NCBI GenBank assembly: GCA_027490195.1
Contig: JAIXYN010000012.1
Coordinates: 1-64,000, forward strand
Reading direction: 5' to 3'
Length of the DNA stretch: 64,000 nt
Origin: Verrucomicrobiaceae bacterium
GTDB taxonomy: Bacteria > Verrucomicrobiota > Verrucomicrobiia > Verrucomicrobiales > Verrucomicrobiaceae
The position numbers were made by a program, and so were the translations under genes. Positions 26,217 to 38,600 of the stretch are shown here, piece after piece. How positions within the stretch are numbered: the stretch's first letter is position 1; each line of letters starts with the position of its first letter. The notes beneath the pieces are model-generated. The model had not been told where the DNA came from, searched no databases, and worked only from the letters and a program-made list of their open reading frames with translations.

Positions 26217-27440
26217 ATGAAAACGATCTTCTGCCTCCTACTGCTGTCTCTGGTGATGTCCCATGGTCAAACGGCCCCGTCTGTGGCGGCGGTGGATGCG
26301 GCTAAGCATCCGCACTTGCAAGCCGCGCTTGATGCCGTGCCGGAGGGCGGGGGACTGGTGACGATTCCGCCGGGCCTCTATGTGATCACAGAACCGCTGC
26401 GGGTGAAGACCGCAGAGACGCGCATCGTGGGCAGTGGTGCCGCGACGCACATCATCAACAAGAATGAGGCGGGCGCCCCCGCCTTCATCCTGCGCCCGCC
26501 GAATCTCGACACCGACAAGAAGGCGCAGCTCTGGCGGGTGCAGATGGCGGACCTGCGAGTGAGCGGCAATGAGAAGAGCGGAGACGGCATCTTTGCCGAA
26601 GGCATCCAGGAGATCTACTTCGAAGGCGTTTCCGTGGATCACCACGGCGCCCACGGCATCCACATGGTGAACTGCACGGAGGACCCCCGTGTGGCGGACT
26701 GCATCCTCACCTACAATAAGAAGAGCGGCATCGAGATCCATGGCGGGCATGACATCGTGGTGAATGCGAACCACTTTGAAGAGAACTGGGACGGGCTGCG
26801 CTGCATCGATGCCTTCAATCTGTGCATGAACGGCAACAATATCGACGACCATTTGGGCAACGGCGTGATCATTGAGAACACCTACGGCTCCGTCCTCAGC
26901 GGCAACATGATCGAAGAATGCAATGGCACCGCCATCATCCTGGACCGCGACTGCTATGGCATCACGCTGAGTGCGAACGTCATCGCCCATCACCTTAAGG
27001 GAGGCATTGATCTGCGAGACGCCTGCGGCTGCACACTCAGTGCGAACACTTTTGTGCTGGCTCATCAGTTCTCCGTGCGGGTAGGCAAGGACTCGGAGCG
27101 CAATACGATCAGCGGCAATACCTTCTGCAACACCTACATCGGGGCAGGCAAAGACAAGCGTCCTGCAGTGGACAAGACGCCCATGGGGATCGATGCAGGC
27201 ACGGGCGTGCTGGTGGAAGGCGGAGTCAACGGCCTGGTCCTCAATGGGAACACTTTTTCTGGGCTGTCCACCGCCGCCGTGTGGAGCACAGGAAGGGTGA
27301 AAAATGTGCTGGTGACGTCCAATCTATGTCTGGATTGTGGTCGTAAACTTGCTAAAAAAAGCCTCTGGCTTGCCTTCGAGGACAAGTCGGGTGTCATGAT
27401 CAAAAACAACTTGGACGAAACATACCCCACCGCCCCCTAA
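26217..27440 (+). CDS. Secreted right-handed parallel beta-helix protein
   Basis: 407 aa with a signal peptide (MKTIFCLLLLSLVMSHGQTA). After a short pectate-lyase-like cap (HLQAALDAVPEGGGLVTIPPGLYVI) come many 22-25 residue coils with the pattern xxIxxNxF: VNANHFEENWDGL, NNIDDHLGNGVIIEN, LSGNMIEECNGTAII, LNGNTFSGL. This is the NosD/pectate-lyase beta-helix type found in polysaccharide lyases and hydrolases. A catalytic triad cannot be assigned by eye, so enzymatic activity on a polysaccharide is only likely, not shown. An AGGAT ribosome-binding site precedes the ATG. It is 6 bp from the next gene, so probably co-transcribed. Confidence 0.87.
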   Translation: MKTIFCLLLLSLVMSHGQTAPSVAAVDAAKHPHLQAALDAVPEGGGLVTIPPGLYVITEPLRVKTAETRIVGSGAATHIINKNEAGAPAFILRPPNLDTDKKAQLWRVQMADLRVSGNEKSGDGIFAEGIQEIYFEGVSVDHHGAHGIHMVNCTEDPRVADCILTYNKKSGIEIHGGHDIVVNANHFEENWDGLRCIDAFNLCMNGNNIDDHLGNGVIIENTYGSVLSGNMIEECNGTAIILDRDCYGITLSANVIAHHLKGGIDLRDACGCTLSANTFVLAHQFSVRVGKDSERNTISGNTFCNTYIGAGKDKRPAVDKTPMGIDAGTGVLVEGGVNGLVLNGNTFSGLSTAAVWSTGRVKNVLVTSNLCLDCGRKLAKKSLWLAFEDKSGVMIKNNLDETYPTAP

Positions 27441-27446
27441 AGACTC

Positions 27447-27881
27447 ATGCTTGATGTGCAGCACCGCCGCGGCGCCAAGTGCCGTGAAGAAATCGACTTC
27501 ACGCGCAAGGTCATGTGGGCACACATGATTTTTGGAGCGGTGGTGATGACGCTGTTTTTGTTTCATGAGATGTTTCGCTGGTTTGCCGGCTCCCTTGTCT
27601 GGTATGGCCTCAGCGTGGCTGCGATGTATGGTTTCATGAGCGGGCGGCGGTCCTGCCGCTGGCTGCTGGCACTGGTGTTTCTTGCGGGAGCAGGGGCGGG
27701 GCTGTATTTCCTCATCCGCGTCCTGCCAGACACCACGGAGCCACGCGCGGCCTTGGTGCCGCATGCGCTCATTCCGCTCTGGTTGGGATTTGCCAATCTG
27801 ACCTATGGGGTCGGGGCGCTGTTTGTGCTGTGCAGCGGACGCATCCGCCGCGCTGGTGAGGCGGGGTTTGTGCTGTGGTGA
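27447..27881 (+). CDS. Small integral membrane protein of unknown function
   Basis: 144 aa with four predicted membrane segments: about 25-45 (AHMIFGAVVMTLFLF), 48-66 (FAGSLVWYGLSVAAMYGFM), 72-92 (WLLALVFLAGAGAGLYFLI) and 108-130 (IPLWLGFANLTYGVGALFVL). The loops are short and Arg-rich on the cytoplasmic side. No family is recognised. It starts 6 bp after the beta-helix gene, so it may be its operon partner; functional linkage is uncertain. The 155 bp after it hold only the argG terminator. Confidence 0.7.
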   Translation: MLDVQHRRGAKCREEIDFTRKVMWAHMIFGAVVMTLFLFHEMFRWFAGSLVWYGLSVAAMYGFMSGRRSCRWLLALVFLAGAGAGLYFLIRVLPDTTEPRAALVPHALIPLWLGFANLTYGVGALFVLCSGRIRRAGEAGFVLW

Positions 27882-27976
27882 GGTGGGGGCAGGGAACCAT
27901 CTTTTTGCGGGTGGTATTGTCTGCCTGAATCAATGCGCGTGTCTTTGCGCTGATTTGAGAATGCTCAAAATAACAA

Positions 27977-28001
27977 CGCCGAAGAGGGACTCTCTTCGGC
28001 G
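27977..28001 (-). terminator. Hairpin terminator, argG 3' end (possibly bidirectional)
   Basis: Perfect 10-bp stem CGCCGAAGAG / CTCTTCGGCG with a 5-nt loop, 35 bp beyond the argG stop. On the minus strand it is followed by a U-rich run (TTGTTATTTTG). It may also block read-through from the membrane-protein gene. Confidence 0.75.
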
Positions 28002-28036
28002 CGTTGATTAGCTAAGTCGAAACTCGCGAAACCTTC

Positions 28037-29269
28037 TTACTTCTTGCGGTCGCGGATGGCACCGGTTTTGAGGCGGAGGCCGTTCAGGCGGATGAAGCCG
28101 GTGGCGTCGTCCTGGTTGTAGGCCTTGGTCGGGTCGGCTTCCATGGTGGCGATCTGCGGATTGTAGAGGCTGAACACGCTCTTGCGGCCGGCGGGGATGA
28201 TGTTGCCTTTGTAGAGCTTCACACGGACGGTGCCGCTGACCTTCTTCTGGCTCTCGGTGACTAGGGCTTGGAGGGCGAGGCGCTCGGGGGCGTACCAGAA
28301 GCCGTTGTACACCAGCGTGGCGTACTTTGGAATGAGGCTGTCACGCAGATGCATGACTTCGCGGTCCATGGTGAGGCTTTCGATCTGGCGATGGGCGAAG
28401 TGCAGGATGCTGCCGCCGGGGGTTTCGTACACGCCGCGGCTCTTCATGCCGACGAAGCGGTTTTCCACCATGTCCACGCGACCGACGCCGTGCTTGCCAC
28501 CGAGCTTGTTGAGGAGCTTCATGACGCCGAGCGGGGAGAGGAGCTTGCCGTTGACGGCGATGCAGTTGCCCTTTTCGAATTCGAGGATGACGGTTTCAGC
28601 CTTGTCCGGGGCGTCTTCGGGGAAGACGGAGAGGGTGTTGAAGTAGCCCTTGTGCTTCGGATCGCTGGCGTCAAACCAAGGGTCTTCGAGGATGCCAGCC
28701 TCATAGCTGATGTGAAGGAGGTTGCGGTCCATCGAGAAAGGCTTCTTCGCGCTGGCCTGCACCGGGATCTTCTTTTCCTCGCAGTAGGCGATCATCTCGG
28801 CGCGGCCGGGGAACTGGGTGCGGAAGCGCTCGTCGCGCCATGGGGCGATGGTTTCGATCTCGGGGGCCAAAGCGGCGGTGGTCAGCTCAAAGCGTACCTG
28901 GTCGTTGCCCTTGCCGGTGGCGCCATGGGCCACGTAGCCGGCCTTTTCAGCCTTGGCGATTTCGACCATGCGCTTGGCGATGAGGGGGCGGGCAATGCTG
29001 GTGCCGAGGAAGTACTCGCCTTCGTAGATGGCTCCGGCCTGGATCATCGGGAAGATGAAGTCGGTGGCGAACTCTTCCTGGAGGTCGTCGATGTAGATCT
29101 TGGAAGCTCCGGTCTTTTTGGCCTTGGCGTTCAGGCCTTTAAGCTCATCGTCCTGGCCGACGTTGGCGCAGAAAGCGATGACTTCAGCGTTGTAGGTTTC
29201 CTTGATCCAGGAGAGAAGGACGGAGGTGTCGAGGCCGCCGGAGTATGCGAGAACGATTTTTTTGCTCAT
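28037..29269 (-). CDS. argG: Argininosuccinate synthase
   Basis: 410 aa from the ATG giving [19 protein letters not shown]; the track start adds 14 residues without family support. The ATP-binding P-loop SGGLDTSV, the [10 protein letters not shown] segment, the [17 protein letters not shown] region and [22 protein letters not shown] are all present and the length is normal. It ligates citrulline and aspartate using ATP to form argininosuccinate in arginine synthesis. It stands alone, with no other arg gene near, and is divergent from the giant gene across a 186-bp region that becomes very AT-rich on the giant-gene side. Confidence 0.98.
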   Translation of the reverse strand: MSKKIVLAYSGGLDTSVLLSWIKETYNAEVIAFCANVGQDDELKGLNAKAKKTGASKIYIDDLQEEFATDFIFPMIQAGAIYEGEYFLGTSIARPLIAKRMVEIAKAEKAGYVAHGATGKGNDQVRFELTTAALAPEIETIAPWRDERFRTQFPGRAEMIAYCEEKKIPVQASAKKPFSMDRNLLHISYEAGILEDPWFDASDPKHKGYFNTLSVFPEDAPDKAETVILEFEKGNCIAVNGKLLSPLGVMKLLNKLGGKHGVGRVDMVENRFVGMKSRGVYETPGGSILHFAHRQIESLTMDREVMHLRDSLIPKYATLVYNGFWYAPERLALQALVTESQKKVSGTVRVKLYKGNIIPAGRKSVFSLYNPQIATMEADPTKAYNQDDATGFIRLNGLRLKTGAIRDRKK

Positions 29270-29340
29270 GTATGACCGCTTTTTTGAAGGGGGTGCGGAG
29301 AATAAGGGCAATCGAAGGTGTGTCGAGCCCCGGAGTGGGC

Positions 29341-29455
29341 CTTTTTCACAAAATTGGGGGGGAATAACCGGGTAATAAAGAAAAGTTAAATAAATCCTCT
29401 CTTTCTATTGAAATTATAAAAGGTATGGTTAGGATGGGTTTATTCACAAAAAAAC
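29341..29455 (+). promoter_or_regulatory. AT-rich leader/promoter region of the giant gene
   Basis: The sequence before the giant ORF is strikingly AT-rich compared with surrounding DNA (runs such as TAATAAAGAAAAGTTAAATAAA and ATTATAAAAGG, with a TATAAA at 29415). No good -35 match at standard spacing and no ribosome-binding site next to the ATG at 29456 were found. A promoter here is inferred from position and base composition only. Confidence 0.4.
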
Positions 29456-29629
29456 ATGGGTCTTCCTCAGGGATACAGCGCTCTTTCGAACGTTTCTAAA
29501 GAAACAGGCGAATCGATGGCCGCGATTCTACGCACCAAAGGGTGGGTGAGGGGATTTTGCGCCCGAGGTCAGCGCTCTTTGACCGCAGGCATCCTACTGT
29601 TTGTGGCTTCGGCTGCGTCGGCGCTGGCA
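29456..29629 (+). other. Giant protein: signal peptide (residues 1-58)
   Basis: A long n-region with several Arg/Lys residues (RTKGWVRGFCARGQR) precedes the hydrophobic core LTAGILLFVASAASALA, with likely cleavage after ALA at residue 58. Starting at Met21 (29516) would leave a 38-residue leader. Confidence 0.8.
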
Positions 29630-32600
29630 ACGACGGATCTCAGTGACTACAGCGTCTTCTCCAGCGCCAGCAGCACGGTCAATTCCAACCTCAAGATTGG
29701 CGCGACCACGGACATTGAAACCGCTATCACCGCCAATGCCACCGCAACGGGTGACGATGTCACCGGCACCGACGATGAAGACGGCGTGACGCTGCCCGCC
29801 TCAATCATGCTCGGCTCCGCCAGCACCATGACGGTGAACGTCACCAACACCAGTGGTGCCACCGCGTATCTGAATGTCTGGATCGACTACAATCGAAACG
29901 GCGTCCTGACCGACAGCGGCGAACAGATCGCCGCCAACACGGTCGTTGCCAGCGGCACTTCCAACTCCAACAGAACGATCAGCTTCAACGTGCCCGTAAC
30001 GGCCACCCTCGGTACCGCAGGTGTGCGTGTGCGTCTGACCTCCACCAGCTCACCCAGCTCCATCGGTCTGAGCGGCAATGGTGAAGTGGAAGACTATACC
30101 GTGACGATCGCACCCAGCCTCGGCATCGGCAGCCTCGTCTGGAACGATGCGGATGAGAACGGCCTGTTTGATAGCGGGGAAAGCGGCATCAACAACGTGC
30201 TGGTGGAATTGTGGAGGCCAGGGGCAGACAATGCAATCGGCGGGACCGGCGGCAATGCGGATACCTTGGTTTCCTCCATGAACACCGCAGGCGGGGGCTT
30301 GTACAACTTCTCGGGTCTCGCTGCTGGCTATTATTATGTCAAAGTGCCCACACCGCCGCTCTCACGCACCAGCCTCGTCGTGGATAGCACCGACAACGGC
30401 CAGGATGGCGACAACAACGCCTCTCAGCCCGGCGGCTCCGCCACTGCGGCCTTCAGTCCGGTGATTCAGCTTGCCGCTGGGACGGAGCCCGGCTCGACTG
30501 GCACCGGCAACATCGACAACACCATCGATTTCGGCTTCGCCTCGAACATCGGCTCACCCTTCGTCTGCGACAACCGCTTCTACATCATGCAGAACGCCGA
30601 GACGTCTCCTGGGTCCGGTGTTTGGGATGCCACGCTCTATTTCATCGGCCCCAATCAGACGCTGGTGCCGATTTTCATCTTCAACGGCTACAAGCTCAAC
30701 GGCCTGGCCGCTTATGGTGGTTACCTCTACTGCGTGGATCAAAACGGCAGCAATCTCTACCGCATCAACTCACAAGGCGTGCTGGTGGACATGGGCATCA
30801 TTCCCGGCCTGCCCGTGCCTGGCACTTCCGGCCAGTGGTCCGGCGCCACAGCACTGACCAACGGGCGCATGATTTTGAACCTGTGGAATTTCAGCCCTTC
30901 CACGACGGCGCTGTACACGATCGATCTGACCTCGGCCACGCTCATCGGCGGCGGCGTCAACTGCACCTATTCCACAGGCGGAAACATGTCCGGCAACATG
31001 GGGGACATCGCCTGGGATCCGCTGACGAATAAAGTTTATGGCTACAACACCACCGATTCGAGCAACATCGGTCTGTTTGAGATCAATCTCACCACGGGCG
31101 TCTGTACCCGTGTGGCGGCTGCGGTGCCGGGCGCATGGGGATCGATGGTGATTGATGCCAATGGTCTGGCCTATGGCTACGGCAGTGCAGGGGCCTCCGG
31201 CAGCCAGGACACGCTTTATGTCTTCAATCGCACCAATGGCGTGCTGAATGGCAGCGTCACGGCCGTTGGTACCGGGCCGGCGGTCTCGAACTCTGACGGA
31301 GCCGCCTGCCCCGGTGCTGCACCTTCGATGAAAATGGGCAGCCTGGTCTGGAACGACGTCAATAATAACGGCATCAAGGACGCGAGCGAGGCCGGCATCG
31401 ACGGTGTCAGCTTGCAGCTCTTCCTCGGTGGGCAGAATCCCCTCACGGCCGCTCCGGCAGCCACCGTGACCACCGCAGGTGGAGGCTTGTATTCCTTCAA
31501 CAATCTCTCTCCGGGCCAGTACTTCATTTACATGCCCACACCGCCTGCGGCCTTCCCGCTGAGCAGCACCACCACGGTCACTCTGGACAACAATGTGGAC
31601 AATGACGACAATGGCATTCAGACCTCCCAAGGGTTGCCAGTGCAGAGTCCGCTGATCGGTCTTGCGGCTGGTACGGAGTCCGTCACCGATGGAGACACCG
31701 ACTTTAACACCAATCTGACCGTTGACTTCGGCTTCGTGGCCTGCCCCACCATCACGGTCAATCCCACCAGCATTGCTGCAGCAACGGTTGGCACCGCCTA
31801 TTCCCAAACCTTCACCGCCAGCGGCGGGACCACGCCCTACACCTGGTCGGTGAGCGCTGGCACGCTGCCAGCGGGGCTTGCGCTGAGCACGGCGGGCGTC
31901 CTCAGCGGTACGCCGACCAGCGGTGCGGCCACCAATTTCACCATCCAGGCCGCCGACAAGAATGGCTGCCGCGGCACCCGAGCCTACGCATTCACCCCAG
32001 GATGTGCGACGATGACGGTGACACCGTCGTCATTGCCGGTCGCCACGGTTGGCACGGCTTACAGTCAAACGTTCAGCGTCAGCGGCGGGACCACGCCCTA
32101 CACCTGGGCGGTGAGCGCCGGCACGCTGCCAGCGGGCCTCACGCTGAGCACGGCGGGCCTCCTCAGCGGCACGCCGACCACAGGCAATGCCGCAGGAACC
32201 AGTGTCACCTTCCGCAGCACGGATGCCTCCGGTTGCCAGCAATCAGTGACCATCAACCTGAAAGTCTGCCCGTTGGTCTCTCTGAGCCCCACGACTCTTC
32301 CAGCACCCACGATGGGTTCGGTTTACAGTCAGACCATCACCGCCAGCGGCGGCACCGCCCCCTACACTTACGCCATCACCACAGGCAGCCTGCCCACAGG
32401 ACTGAGTCTGAACACCAGTACGGGTGCGATCTCGGGAACCAACACGAGTGCGACTGCAGCCACGTTCACGATCAGCGCTACGGATGCTAACAGCTGTGCG
32501 GGCACCCGCAGCTATACGATCACTCCTGCGACCACGGACTTTGGCGATTTTACCAGCTTTGGCAGCGCCAGCAGCACGTTCAACTCTGCCCTCAAGATCG

Positions 32601-35600
32601 GGGCGCTGACTGACACGGAGTCCGCCGCCACCACCAACACCACCGCCACTGGCGACGATATCACCGGCGCCGACGATGAAGACGGGGTGACACTGCCTGC
32701 CAGTCTGGTCGCTAGCGCCAGCGGCAGCATCACCGTGAACGTGACGAACACCAGTGGATCGAACGCCTTTCTCAACGCTTGGATCGATTACAACAATAAT
32801 GGCCTGCTCACCGATGCTGGCGAGCAGATCGCCGCGAATACGGCGATTGCCACCGGCACGTCGAATTCGAACAGGGTGATCACCTTCACCGTGCCCTCCA
32901 CCGCAGCAGCAGGTTCGGTGGGCGTGCGCGTGCGTCTGACCTCCACCAGCACACCTGGCTCCACCGGATTGAGCGGCAATGGTGAAGTGGAAGACAGTCT
33001 GGTCCAGATCTGCCCTGCCGTCACGCTCTCGCCGGCCAGTCTGGCCAGCGCCACGGTCGGCACCGCCTACTCGCAGACGATCAGCGCCACCGGCGGCACC
33101 GCGCCCTACACTTACAGTGTGAGCAGCGGCACGCTGCCCACCGGACTGACGCTGACCAGCGCGGGTGCCTTGAGCGGCACGCCGACCTCCGGGGCCAGCC
33201 AGACCTTCACCATTCAGGCCGTGGATGCCGCAGGCTGTGCCGGTACACGCAGCTACACCTTTGCGCCCGCATGCACCAGCTACGTCATTTCACCGTTCGC
33301 CATGGGTTCGTGGGAGCTGTCGGCAGCGGTCAATATCACGCTGATTGCCACCCCGACCTCCGGCAGTGCGAGTACGCCCTACACGTGGTCGTTGACCTCG
33401 GGCACGCTGCCCACGGGGCTCTCGCTGAGCAGCGCGGGCGTCCTGAGCGGTACCACTACGGCCAAGGGAACCTTCAGCTTCACCATCCGGGTTTCCGACT
33501 CCTTTGGTTGTACCGCTTCGCAGTCGTATCAGATGACGGTGGCTTCCGGCACCAGCTACTCCGGCTTGCTGTATTTTAGCACCGGCGGCGGCAGCGTCGG
33601 CTATCTTGAGACCTATGATATCCCCACCGGAGCCAAAAAGCTCGTCGGGCCGACCAATGACTCCACCACCCGCTATCTGACTGACCTGGCGTGGTCGCCC
33701 TCTGGTATCCTTTACGGCATCGACTTCAATAACATCTACCAGATCAATCCGGCGACCGGAGCCTTGACGAGGTTGGGAAGTTTTGGCAACAGCTTGAACG
33801 GCTTGGTGTTTGATGCGGCTGGCAAGCCCTACATCAGCAGCCTCAACGATGGCGACATTTACACCTTCAATCTGGCCTCGCTGAGTACCAGCACCACCAC
33901 GGCGCTGACGCTTGCCTACAGTTCGCCAGCCACCACTCCGAATGGAGAGACGCTGAAGAGCGCAGGTGACCTTGCATGGATCGGCAATGAACTTTATTAC
34001 ACCACAGCGGGCAGCGGCTTCACGGCCTTCTATCTTTACAAAGTGCCAGAGGGAGGTTCGGCTACGCAGCTTGTTGGGCAGATCAGAACCACCGGTGGAG
34101 TGGGCATCAGTAATGTCTTCGGTCTTGCCACGGATGGTTACGGCACGCTGTATGCCCAGGCTGGCACCGTGCTCTACACGCTGGACAAAACCACGGGTGT
34201 GGCCACCACGGTGAACACCAGCGCTGCGGCCAATGCCATCTCCGGCGGTGCCATGATGTATGAGTTTACGCAGGTGCTGGATGACTTCGGCGACTACTCC
34301 CTATTCCCAGTGGCGCGCAATACCGTCTTCGGCTCGCTGATGATGGGATCGCTCGTTGATTACGATATTCCAGCGGCCTTCAACACGGCGGCAAATGCGG
34401 ACGACCTGGCGTGGACGGATGACGAAGACGGTGTCACGCTGCCCGCCAGCGCGGTGCAGGGTGCCACGGGCGTGAGTGTGACCGTGAAGGTGACGAATAC
34501 TTCCGGCGCGCCTGCCTTCCTGAACGGCTGGATTGACTTCGGTAATAACGGATCGCTGACGGACAGCGGCGACCAGATCATCAACAATGTCACCATCCCT
34601 TCTGGCACGAACAATGTTAGCCAGAGCTACACCTTCAATGTGCCTGCGACTGCAGCGGTGGGTGCTCTCGGCGCACGTTTCCGGCTTACCACCGTGACCA
34701 ATCCCGGCCATTCGGGGGCCAGCGGCCCGGGTGAGGTGGAAGACTATTTGTTCAATGTGATCTGCAGCAGCATCACGCTGACTCCGGGCACGCTGCCCAC
34801 TCCCACGGTGGGCACCGCCTATTCGCAGACGGTTACAGCCAGCGGCGGCAACGGCCCTTACACCTACGCGGTGGCCACCGGGGCGCTGCCCGCTGGTCTC
34901 ACGTTGAATGCCAGCACGGGTGTGATTTCTGGAACCGTTACCAATTCCAGCGTGGCCAACTTCACGCTGCGCGCGACGGATGCGAGAGGCTGCACCGGCA
35001 CTCTGACCAGCTCCATCACGCCGAACTGCCCAACGGTGACGGTCACTCCGCCCACTCTCAACACGCCGACGGTGGGCACCAGTTTCTCACAGACGCTCAG
35101 CGCTGCGGGCGGCATTTCCCCCTACACCTGGGCGGTCACTGCCGGCACGCTGCCCACGGGACTGACTCTCAGCACCAGCAATGGGACGCTTAGCGGTCTT
35201 CCCACGAGCTCCGCCTCGACGAGCTTCACGGTGCGTGCCACGGATGCGGCGGGCTGTATTGACACTCAGGCTTACACTGTCGCGCCTGCCTGCCCGACGA
35301 TCAGCATCTCGCCAAGCACGCTCGCTGTGGGAACGGTGGGCACCGCTTACTCGCAGACCTTGAGCGCGAGCGGTGGCACCGCAGCCTACAACACCTGGAC
35401 TGTGACGAGTGGCACGCTGCCTGCGGGTTTGACGCTGAATTCCAGCACCGGCGTCATCAGCGGTACGCCGACGGCCTCCGCCAGCCCCTCGACCACCGTG
35501 ACCGTGCGCGTGAATGATGCCTACGGCTGCCAGGGCACGCGGGTGGTGACGCTGCAAATCTGCCCGGTCATTTCCGTCTCGCCCGCCATCCTGCCGACGC

Positions 35601-38600
35601 CCACCGTGGGCACGGCCTACTCCCAGACACTGACCGCTTCAGGTGGGACTGCAGCCTACGCTTTCACTCTTGCCAGCGGTGCGCTGCCTACCTGGGCCAC
35701 CTTGAGTTCTGTAGGCGTGCTCAGCGGTACGCCCAACAGCACCGCGGCAGCCACTTTCACCGTGCGGGCCACGGATGCCAATGGCTGCTCCACCACGCTC
35801 CCTTTCACGGTCACACCGGTCTGCCCGACGGTCACCATCACACCCGCATCTCTCGCCACAGGCACGGTCGGCAGCTCTTACTCGCAGACGCTTTCCGCCA
35901 CAGGCGGTGTCGCGCCTTACAGCTCGTGGACGGTCACCGCAGGCACGCTGCCAGCGGGTCTGACCCTCAATGCCAGCACGGGGGTGATTAGTGGCACGCC
36001 GACGGCCTCCGCCAGTCCCTCGACTTCCGTCACGGTTCGAGTGAATGATGCCAATGGCTGCCAGGGATCACGTGCGATCACGTTCCAAATCTGCCCGGTC
36101 GTCACGTTCTCACCCACCACGCTGGCCACCACGACGGTGGGCACGTCTTATTCTCAAACCATCACGGCCAGCGGCGGCACCGGCCCTTACACCTTCACGC
36201 TGGCCAGCGGCACGCTGCCCACCTGGGCTTCGCTGACTTCCTCCGGTGTGCTCAGTGGCACGCCGAATTCCAACACCACGGCCATCTTTACGCTGCGCGT
36301 CACGGATGCCAATGCCTGCACGGCCACGCTGGCCTACACGTTGACGCCGCAGTGCCCGACGATCTCGATCACGCCCTCGGCTCTTGCCGCAGGCACGGTG
36401 GGTACAGCTTATTCGCAGACTCTCGCCGCGAGCGGTGGCACCGCGCCTTACGGCACCTGGACGGTCACGGGCGGCACGCTGCCAGCGGGTCTGACCCTCA
36501 ATGCCAGCACGGGTGTCATCAGCGGCACGCCGACGGCCTCCGCCAGTCCCGCGACCACCATCACGGTGCGTGTGAATGATGCCAATGGCTGCCAGGGGAC
36601 GCGGGCCGTGACGTTGCAGGTCTGTCCGGTCGTTTCCATCTCTCCCACCACTCCGGCCACGGGTACCGTGGGTTTCGCCTACTCGCAGACCCTCACGGGT
36701 TCGGGTGGTGCTGAACCCTACACGTATGCGGTCGTTAGCGGTACCCTGCCAGCAGGTCTTGCTCTCAATACCAGCACAGGTGTGGTGAGTGGCACGCCGA
36801 CGGGCCCGACCGCTGCCAACGTCACCATTCGCGCCACGGATGCAAATGGCTGCCAGGGCACGCAAGCCATGACCTTTACCACGAGTTGCTCGGCCATCAC
36901 CATTTCCACGGCCACGCTGCCGCAGGGGACGGTGGGCAGTGCCTATTCACAAACGCTTGCAGCAAGCGGAAGTGCAGGCACCTACACCTGGGCGGTCAGC
37001 AGCGGCACGCTGCCTGCCGGACTGACCCTGAGCAGCGGTGGCGTCCTCAGCGGCACACCGACCACCAGCAATGCGGGCGGCGTCAGCGTGACTCTATCTG
37101 CTACGGACAGCTTCGCTGTTTGCGCTGTCACGAAGACTTTCACGCTGCAGATCTGCCCGGTCGTCACGCTCTCACCCACCACGCTGCCCGCCCCGACGGT
37201 GGGCACGGCGTATTCGCAGACCCTCACGGCATCCGGCGGTGCGGCCTCCTACACTTACACGCTGGCCAGCGGCACACTGCCCACTTGGGCGACCTTGAGC
37301 AGTGTAGGGGTGCTGAGCGGTACGCCCACGACCACCACGGCGGCCACCTTCACGGTGCGCGCCACGGATGCGAACGGCTGCGCTGGCACACGCTCCTACA
37401 CGGTGACACCCGTTTGCCCAACAATCACCATCAGCCCCACCTCGCTCGCCCTTGGAACCGTGGGCACGGCTTACTCTCAGACGCTTGCCGCCAGTGGTGG
37501 CATCGCGCCTTACAGTTCTTGGACGGTCACGGCTGGTGCGCTGCCAGCGGGCCTAACACTCAATGCGGGCACGGGCGTCATCAGCGGCACACCGACAGCT
37601 TCCGCCAGTCCGGCGACCACGATCACCTTCCGCGTGAATGATGCCAATGGCTGCCAGGGCACGCAGGCAGTGACGCTGCAAGTTTGTCCCGTCATCTCCA
37701 TCTCTCCCACCACTCCGACTACGGGCACCGTGGGTGCCGCCTACTCGCAGACCATCACTGCTGCGGGCGGCTCTGCCTCTTACACGTATGCGGTCGTCAG
37801 TGGCACGCTGCCAGCAGGTCTCACCCTCAATACCAGCACGGGTGTGGTGAGTGGTACTCCCAGCAGCCAGACCAGCGGCAACGTGACCATCCGCGCCACG
37901 GACGCCAACGGCTGCCAGGGCACGCAGGCCATGACCTTTGCCATGGGCTGCCCGGCTATCACCATTTCCACGGCCACGCTGCCGCAGGGGACGGTGGGCA
38001 CTGCTTACTCACAAACGCTGGCAGGAACCGGCGGCTCAGGCACCTACACCTGGGCGGTCAGTAGCGGCACGCTGCCTGCCGGACTGACCCTAAGCAGCGG
38101 TGGAATACTCAGCGGCACGCCGACAATCAGCAATGGGGCTGGAGTCAGCGTGACCTTCTCCGCCACTGACAACGCTAGTGTCTGCGCCGCCACGAAGACC
38201 TTCACGCTGAAGATCTGCCCTGTCGTCGCGCTCGCGCCCACCACGCTGCCCGCCCCGACGGTGGGCACGGCCTATTCGCAGAGCATCACTGCTTCCGGCG
38301 GAGCTGCGACCTACACCTACACTCTGGCTAGCGGCACGCTGCCCACCTGGGCGACCTTGAGCAGTGCAGGGGTGCTGAGCGGTACGCCCACGACCACCAC
38401 GGCGGCCACCTTCACGGTGCGCGCCACGGATGCGAACGGCTGCGCCGGCACACGCCCCTACACGGTGACACCCGTTTGCCCAACGATCGGCATCACGCCA
38501 ACCTCGCTCGCACAAGGCACGGTGGGCACGGCTTACTCGCAGACGCTTGCGGCCAGCGGTGGTATTGCGCCCTACAGTTCTTGGACCGTGACCAGCGGCA

